A stretch of DNA of 64,000 nucleotides from Anaeramoeba flamelloides (taxonomy: Eukaryota; Metamonada; Anaeramoebidae), in NCBI GenBank assembly GCA_027625915.1, contig JANTQA010000020.1, positions 496,001 through 560,000 of the forward strand. The letters run 5' to 3'. This document shows, piece after piece, positions 57,919-64,000 of this stretch (positions within the stretch are counted from its first letter, which is position 1; every line of letters starts with the position of its first letter). Made by a program: the position numbers and the translations under genes. The notes beneath the pieces are model-generated. The model was not told where the DNA came from. It searched no databases and saw only the letters and a program-made list of their open reading frames with translations.

Positions 57919-58462
57919 TAACTAAACTAAAATTCATAATTTTTCACATAGTTAATATGGCCCAAATAACAACAATAATACAATTTCATCCAAATTTGAA
58001 ATAATTTTGATTTTTGTAAAATAAGAAAATCATTTCTTCATCTTTTAATTTTTGTTTTCGTTTCATTTTTTGAATTATGTAACTTGTTTTGTTCGATCAA
58101 AATTTTTTCCAACAATTGTGACTCGGTAAAGTTGAGTTGTTCCAAATTGAAGAACTCAAATAAAATTAGTTGGTAGTATCTACCATTTAATCGATCAATA
58201 TTGCTAATAGAATTTAAACAAATTTACTAATCTATTTTTTTGTTTTGCTCTCTTCAAAACTTTTAACACACCACTAATTTATTAGTATTGATAATTATTT
58301 ATTTTTTGTCCTTAGAGTTTTTAATTTATAAAAAAGTGTTAATATTCCAATTACCGAATGGTTCTAATTTCGCATTTCTTTGAAAATAGATTAAATAAGA
58401 TTGTTTTTTTCACAAATCGTATTTTATCTTGTTGTAAATTTTAAATTGGGGTTTATTTATAT
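57919..58462 (+). mobile_element. Family B element, copy 2
   Basis: Ends AAACTAAAATTCATAATTTT and TTTTAAATTGGGGTTTAT. Interior CAAATAAAATTAGTTGGTAG and TTTATAAAAAAGTGTTAATA identical to copy 1. Confidence 0.8.
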
Positions 58463-59284
58463 GTTACAACAAAAAAATACAATTTAAAATTTTATTTTGA
58501 TAATATGTCTTTAATAAAATTAAGCACTATTTTTTTCTGATTAATATTTTTCGAAATCAAGTTTATAACTTGATTCAATTAACAACTGGAATAAATTTTT
58601 ACAAAATAAAAACACTCTCAACTTTTGAATATCGAAAATATTTTTTGAAATTAGTGTGCACTTTTTTATTTTTTTTTTGAAAAATTGGGGTTGAGAAAAG
58701 TTTGAAATCAAAGAATAAGTTAATATATTAAATTAGAATGGTTTTCCAGAGAATTTATCTTTTTAGTTTAACTTTTTTTTTAATTTTACCATTTAAAACT
58801 AAAAATAACATTTGAAGACCAAATTAGTCCCTTTTGTGAAAAGAAAATAGTCATAATTTAGAATTTGCTTTTGTAAATGAGTTAAAACAAGATAGTATAT
58901 CTAAAAATATACATAATTTCAAGTGTGGAATCAATTATTTTGGCAAAAAATGTTTTCAAGAAAAAGTTAAATTGAAACATTATTTATTTTAATTTTTTCA
59001 TTTAGTTTTTTTAATTGTATTAAAGGAAGACATTTGATCAATTTTCCATTTTTAGTGTTTTTTGGGTCGAAGGGGCATATAACGGAAAAAAAATAAAGGT
59101 ATTAAGTTAAAAGAAAAATTAATTTCAAGGTTTTTTTAATCCTATTTTTTTTTTTTTTTTGGTACTTTTGAAAAACAAAATAAGTAAGTGGATCCATTAT
59201 CAAATAAATATTTTAATTTGTATGAACCTGTTGTTATGATAGATTGGTTAACAAAGAATTATTTTGGTTTTTTACAATTTGAAC

Positions 59285-59725
59285 CAAAATAGATTTTTTT
59301 AAAATCAAACAAATATATCAATATAATCCTGTTTATTTCTGAAGAGGAATATTTAAAAAAATGTGTTATTTTCATTCACCAAATTAAAATTGGATTAATT
59401 AAATTTAAATTAAAATTAAAATCCATTTTGAAAATTGCTTTTGAAATATCTAGTAATTTGTTTCTTCAAAAATTTTTCAAATTACATTCTTTACTATTCA
59501 GAATTAAAAATAAAACCATTTCAAGAAGAATCAATTTCATCAAATAATTGAGATCATTTCAAGAAAAAAATGATTTTTAGTTATTTTTTCTTGATCAATT
59601 TTTTTAATGATTGTGATTCTATTTTTTTAAATAGTATGCAAATATATGAGAACAAGATATGTCACACTCTCATTTTTATTAAAACATTCATTTATTGAGT
59701 TAAAAAAATGATTTTAATTATTCAG
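59285..59725 (+). repeat. Dispersed repeat K, copy 2
   Basis: Loose same-orientation match to 9960-10420. Confidence 0.4.
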
Positions 59726-60218
59726 TTTCTAATATTCAGATAAAATCTCAAATTTATGCTAACTTTTCTTTTTAGCAAATAATTGGTCCAAAAAAAAAAT
59801 TCCAAAAAATGTATGTTATTAGAGAATTTTGGTTACTCAAAATCGGTAAAGTGTCCTGACTGGCCTATTATTGTTGATAAAAAGAATATTTGATTTTTAT
59901 TTTAGGAAGAGATCTCTCACCAAAATAACTTAACTGAAACAAAAACAAGACTAGTTAGTGAGTTTGTTTTGAATTAAAAAAACTCTGGAGTTACAAAAGG
60001 TAAAATTATTGAGATTTATTGATGAAAGGAAAACATGTAATAAAATAATAAATATGACTGTTAATTTAAAAGTATTTTTGGGAAAGGTAATGTTACTCAA
60101 AGACAAAGGTTGTGTTTTTTGGTGCTTAATTAGAAAAAAAACAAAAAAGTTTTTTTAACTTGAATTTATGTTAACCAAAGCTTGTTTAAGATTTTTTTTG
60201 TTATTTTTCAATTTTTTT

Positions 60219-60791
60219 TTATTTTTCTTCTTTTTTTTCAGTTTTTTCTTTTTCGACTTTTTGTTCTTTTTGTTCTTTTTCTTCTTTTTCTTTGTTTTCT
60301 TCTTTGCCTTCAGTTTCTTGTTTTTCTTGTTTTTCTTCTTTTTCCTTTTTTTCTTCTTTTTCTTGTTTTTTTTCGTTTCCTTCTTTTTCTTCTTTTTCTT
60401 TGTTTTCTTCATTTTTTTTTTCTTGTTTTTCTTCTTTTTCGTTTTCGACTGGTTGTTTTCCTGTATTTAATCGTTTCCTCCAATTTTCATTGTTAGGTTC
60501 TTCACGATGAATCATCTTAAAAATACCATTTAACCTTCCATCTATTTCAAGTAAGATTCTTTTCACTTGCTTAATTTTCCATTTCGCTTGTCGCAGTTTG
60601 TTTGTGTAATCCGAAAAAACAACATTCTTTTTCTGCGATCTTTTCAAAATTGTTACTAATGGCTTTTGCAGCGAGTCAAGCTCTTTACTTAAGGTTTCTT
60701 GTGCTTCAAAGATTTTCGTAAAGCCTGAATCTGCGATATCGAAATAAGGTGAAAAGATTTTGAGAAGTTCTTCACATAAACGATCAGTCAT
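60219..60791 (-). CDS. SNAPIN/BLOC-1 subunit-like coiled-coil protein with K/E tail (190 aa)
   Basis: The ATG is at 60791 (MTDRLCEELLKIFSPYFD); an open stretch upstream reaches only a TTG. Residues 1-100 follow the SNAPIN pattern: a leading helix (EELLKIFSPYFDIADSGFTK), the core FEAQETLSKELDSLQKPL (family VRESQVELREQIDNLATEL), and YTNKLRQAKWKIKQVKRILL then RLNGI (family YVKKLLNARRRVVLVNNILQ..RLRRL). SNAPIN is a small helical subunit of BLOC-1/BORC, which control endolysosome positioning, and it also binds SNAP-25 in animals. Residues about 118-190 are an almost pure K/E/Q/N tract, not found in animal SNAPIN and probably a single long charged helix or disordered tail. The family call rests on pattern and heptads, so another BLOC-1/BORC subunit is possible. 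Confidence 0.68.
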   Translation of the reverse strand: MTDRLCEELLKIFSPYFDIADSGFTKIFEAQETLSKELDSLQKPLVTILKRSQKKNVVFSDYTNKLRQAKWKIKQVKRILLEIDGRLNGIFKMIHREEPNNENWRKRLNTGKQPVENEKEEKQEKKNEENKEKEEKEGNEKKQEKEEKKEKEEKQEKQETEGKEENKEKEEKEQKEQKVEKEKTEKKEEK

Positions 60792-61054
60792 TTGAATAAA
60801 AAAATTATTTGAGAGAAACAAAATAAACAAAAAAATGATTCTTTTTTCATTTTTGAAACCAGACTAACAATTATTCCAATTGATTTTGATTTAGTCCAAA
60901 CGGTCAAAATGTACAATGCCTTGGAGTAACATTAAAAATTATGTTTCATTTTTTCATGATTCTTTTTTACTGTCTCGGTCTTGAGGAATGTTTGTCTAGA
61001 GTGTTAGAAAAGATTTTGTGTCAAATTTCTATTAATCTTTGATTATTTTTTTAA

Positions 61055-61602
61055 GGTTGACAATCCCTCAAATTTCAAACAAGACTAGACTGTATTCTGG
61101 TGTAAGTGAAGTATTATTTTGGTTTTTAACTGTTTGATCTTTTGATTGGTATTATTTTTAATTGTAATTCAAAAATGCAATTTTTTGTTTTTTGAAATCC
61201 TAATTTATGAGTATAAGACTAAAAAGGAGGAAGGTAATTAAGAGAAAAAATATAATTTTGGGTTGTCAAGGGAAATTTTCATTTTATATTTACTCAATAA
61301 TCCTAAAAAAAACCCTAATTTTAGAAAGTTCTAAATATAACGAAACTTTTATAAAAATTTTGTTTGAGAAATCAAAAAGCAAAAATTTTCTTTATAACTT
61401 ATCTTTCAAACTATTATTATTAAACACATCAATTCGGGTTGTAGAAATAAAAAAAAAAAATAAATTGTCAAAAACTACACATTATAAATCATTATTACAA
61501 TCCCATACCAAACACAAGATCCATCAGATAAGAACAAAACTAATAAGTCTCTACACTCAATACGTAAGATAATCTGTTTTCAAATTTCAGGGATTGCCAA
61601 CT
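61055..61602. mobile_element. Foldback MITE, family A copy 4 (old, about 548 bp)
   Basis: Left TTAA at 61051-61054 followed by GGTTGACAATCCCTCAAATT; right end TTTCAGGGATTGCCAACT then ATAA. The arms no longer match each other well, unlike copies 1 and 2. The open frame at 61207-61572 runs through the element and is not a gene. Confidence 0.75.
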
Positions 61603-62152
61603 ATAATTGATTAGTGTCTGACTCAAAGAAAGTCTAAAATTGAATTAAATTAACATTGATTCCATATCATAGTAGTGATCCATGGTTCAAAATTTTCAAA
61701 TAATTTAATTAGTAAAATAGTATTAAAAAATATTCTCGTTTATTCTAAAATTTAACTTAAATTCGTAAAAAAACCAACAATTTTGATTAAAAAATTAACA
61801 TTTTGAGTAATATTTAAAAGTTTAATAATCAATCAAAAGACTTCAAAAATTGAAAATATCTTACATTGATCTCTAAAAGAAATCTGGCTACTAAATAATT
61901 CGATCTTTTATAAAAAAATATTATTAAAGAACAGATTAATGTATACATATTGAATTAAATGCTGAGCTTTGTAAATAAAAAACTTGTACAGCTTCCAATC
62001 TTGATTTTTTATAACTGATGATTAAAAAGTTAATCTTGAAATTTAAAATCTTCAAAAAATAGTTTTTTATTAAGGTTCAAGTCATTACAGTAATTTTTTT
62101 TTTTTGAAATGGAAAAAACTTTTTAGTAATTTTTATGAGTACCGAAATCCAA

Positions 62153-62365
62153 TCAAAAACCAACCAACCTATGATACATGATGGGTCTCCAAAAATTAAC
62201 AACTAAAGATGAGGACATTTTTAGAAAAAATCGCCAAAGAGCGACACTCAATTTCCAATTAGAATCATTGTGAATTACAATTTTATAAACAATTATGTCA
62301 GTTTTGAAGTGTCGCTCTTTAGCGCTTTTTGTGATCTCGGTGGTTTTTTTTTCTTTTTTTTTCAT
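62153..62365 (-). CDS. Possible small ORF (70 aa) spanning a GC-rich hairpin
   Basis: A true ATG begins MKKKEKKTTEITKSAKERHF, continues IIVYKIVIHNDSNWKLSVAL and WRFFLKMSSSLVVNFWRP, and ends at TGA. The composition is protein-like but no family is recognised. The two arms of an inverted repeat code for parts of it, which argues for a repeat relic instead. Confidence 0.25.
   Translation of the reverse strand: MKKKEKKTTEITKSAKERHFKTDIIVYKIVIHNDSNWKLSVALWRFFLKMSSSLVVNFWRPIMYHRLVGF
62226..62326. repeat. Inverted repeat with AGAGCGACAC arms
   Basis: The left arm AAAAATCGCCAAAGAGCGAC (62226 onward) pairs with the right arm GTGTCGCTCTTTAGCGCTTT (62310 onward), about 22 bp with 2-3 mismatches, around a loop of about 60 bases. 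The arms are the most GC-rich words nearby. Confidence 0.75.
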
Positions 62366-64000
62366 TTTTCAAATGAGTTATTTTTATCTTAAGAATATTG
62401 CAAAATCCTTACGTAGCCAAATTTAGAGGGTTAGAAAATAACCACAAATCAGATTAAATCGAATTAAATTGATTTCAAACTTCAAGGAAGCAATTTGTTT
62501 TAAATTATAGAAATTTAACCATTTCGAAATAGAAAAAGGGAAAAGATGAATTTTTTTTATAAATTTTGATTTTTTGAAATTAAGAATTCTTTCTAACTTA
62601 TTTTTCTTTGTTGAATATTTTGTAAAAGAGAATCAATGAATTTTTTTTTTGTTATATGAATTTTGTCAACCAAAAGAAGGGTTATTACACAATTCACTTT
62701 TTGGTCTCAGGTCACCCCCCCTGAGTCAGGAGTACATTCACGGTAAATAAATAGACCCTTCGAAATATAAATTATTAGATAATAAAAAAAAATTCCCAAA
62801 ATTGGAGCAAAATTAACACAATTGAAAGAATCACAATATTATTTTTTTCTATTTCCCCTGTTTGATTTTTTTTTTATGTTGAGAAGTAGAGTTACAACGG
62901 GAAATTATTAAGTGATTACTTTTTAATACTGCTACACTGAAACATTAAAGTATTTGTAATCTAAAAATAAAAAAGAAAAAGAACCAAAGTTTTAAAGTTT
63001 TAAAGCAAATAAGATCAAAAAAAAGTAAAAAAATTAGAAATTACAACAATTAAATAACGATTTACAAGAGAAAATTCACAATAAATTTCAAATTATTAAA
63101 TTGACCAAAAGTGTTGCAACTCCGATTTTAGTAATCCTTAATAACAGATAGCATTGTTTTTTTTTTTGATTTTTTACCAAATAATTCTTATCAACCCTTT
63201 TTGAATTTCTTTTCTTTTTTTTTTTTCCTTTTCCCTTTTTTCTTTTCCGTTTTTTACTTCAACTTTTTAAACATAAAAAAATTGGGTTTGTCTTTTTACC
63301 TTGAAAAAACATGAAATCTATGATTTTACACTTGAATTACCTTTGAGTAAATTTCTGTAAAATGACATTTCGAGTGTAATTTACACTTCTTCATTTAATA
63401 AAAGAATAAAAATATTTCATTTTGTTTCAATATTGAAATAATTTTTAATTTACAAACTATTATTATCCTTTTTTTATCTATTTTGTTTTTTTATTATTAT
63501 TATTTCTTTTTCTATTTAGTTAAATTGGGAATTTTTTTTTTTTGATGGTTAGTAGAAGGTTAGTGTTCAGTGAAGTTAAATAAAAATGTTTTTAAAATAT
63601 TAGATGATATCTTATAGTTTTAATCTATCAATAATTATTGGTGAAATTTCAACAAAATTTTATTATGCTTGATTCATCATTTTGGTTCAAACATGATTTG
63701 AATTTTGTTTGTTATATATATATATATATATATTTATATTTTATTTTGATAAAATTGATTTAATATAAAAGTGTTAATATATTGTGATATACCATAAAAA
63801 AATAAAAAAAAATAAAAAAAACAGATTATAAGAGTGATGTAGATATGTCTATAATGTTGGAAGTGTTATAAACTTTGAAACAAACAGAATGAAATATTAA
63901 TAACCTAATTTGTAACATGTTATAAAACAATGAACCAATTTTAAAAAGAATTTTTCCATTGTAAAAGGTGGTATAAATTTTTTTAAACATGATATTTCAA

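Larger units (their letters stand above)
54538..60218. other. 5.7-kb gene-free spacer with C2, Q2, H2, C4, B2 and K2
   Basis: No gene is supported. Short ATG frames such as 56525-56719 lack domain features. A fragment of a C element is also visible near 59790-59835 (AAAAAATGTATGTTATTAGA). Confidence 0.5.
60792..64000. other. Right-hand spacer with A4, a GC-rich hairpin and a small ORF
   Basis: A4 and the hairpin are listed separately. The segment 62940-63310 resembles 47960-48290. A (TA)n tract is at about 63712-63733. No gene with a family match. Confidence 0.5.

Noticed and set aside
60155-60510. Lysine- and phenylalanine-rich frames overlapping the SNAPIN-like gene
   Set aside because: Shadow frames of the GAA/AAG-rich tail.
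61207-61572. 121-codon plus-strand frame
   Set aside because: Runs through foldback A4 (both arms), and the other A copies have no such frame.
1-64000. tRNA, rRNA, CRISPR, LTR elements and polycistronic toxin or defence modules
   Set aside because: Looked for by eye on both strands (cloverleaf boxes, spaced direct repeats, long terminal repeats, clustered small ORFs) and none could be supported.

Overview
This window is nuclear DNA of an AT-rich, intron-bearing protist. The spacers look roughly 75-80 % A+T by eye, introns are GT..AG, and several proteins carry long K/E/N-rich low-complexity tracts. Such tracts and this base composition are familiar from amoeboid protists (anaeramoebids, some amoebozoans), but the window does not fix the taxon. 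All genes found are ordinary eukaryotic families. I see no operons, no rRNA or tRNA, no CRISPR and no virus-like element.

Genes in order: a BRAP2-type RING/ZnF-UBP protein cut by the left edge (+, 1-1710); an unrecognised four-exon gene (+, 3295-5225); a KCTD-like BTB protein (+, 8267-8722); a PAQR/hemolysin-III 7-TM protein whose first exon was not found (-, 14223-14918); a tentative small three-exon gene (+, 14975-15516); an unrecognised two-exon gene (-, 18229-19154); ESCRT-II VPS25 (+, 26732-30845, one 3.6-kb intron); a CK2-alpha-like kinase (+, 34394-35425); glycine-cleavage T protein with an organellar presequence (-, 40437-43938, three exons); an ankyrin-repeat protein (-, 49024-54537, one 4.4-kb intron); and a SNAPIN/BLOC-1-like coiled-coil protein (-, 60219-60791). 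I rebuilt the exon structures by matching frame, intron phase and, where possible, the protein family. They need transcript support.

Most of the rest is dispersed non-coding repeats, found by comparing the window with itself by eye. They include TTAA-flanked foldbacks of about 555 bp (family A, 4 copies); elements of about 545 bp (family B, 4); 192-bp Tc1/mariner-type MITEs with CAGT ends between TA dinucleotides (family C, 5); 425-bp MITEs with TTGTGG ends (family D, 5); 240-260-bp foldbacks (family E, about 4); arrays of 70-bp near-perfect hairpins (family G, at least 6 blocks); and a poly(A)-ended element with a 16-bp target duplication (family H, 3). Several weaker repeat pairs (J, K, L, M, P, Q) are also present.

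The repeats explain the gene architecture. Introns without a recognised element are 83-526 bp, while the four introns that contain elements are 857-4383 bp. VPS25 carries a nested stack, with a C element inside a D element and a second D element inside an E foldback. The best candidates for something undescribed are the hairpin arrays and the family A foldbacks, whose two arms share copy-specific changes. I found no new enzymatic or defence system.
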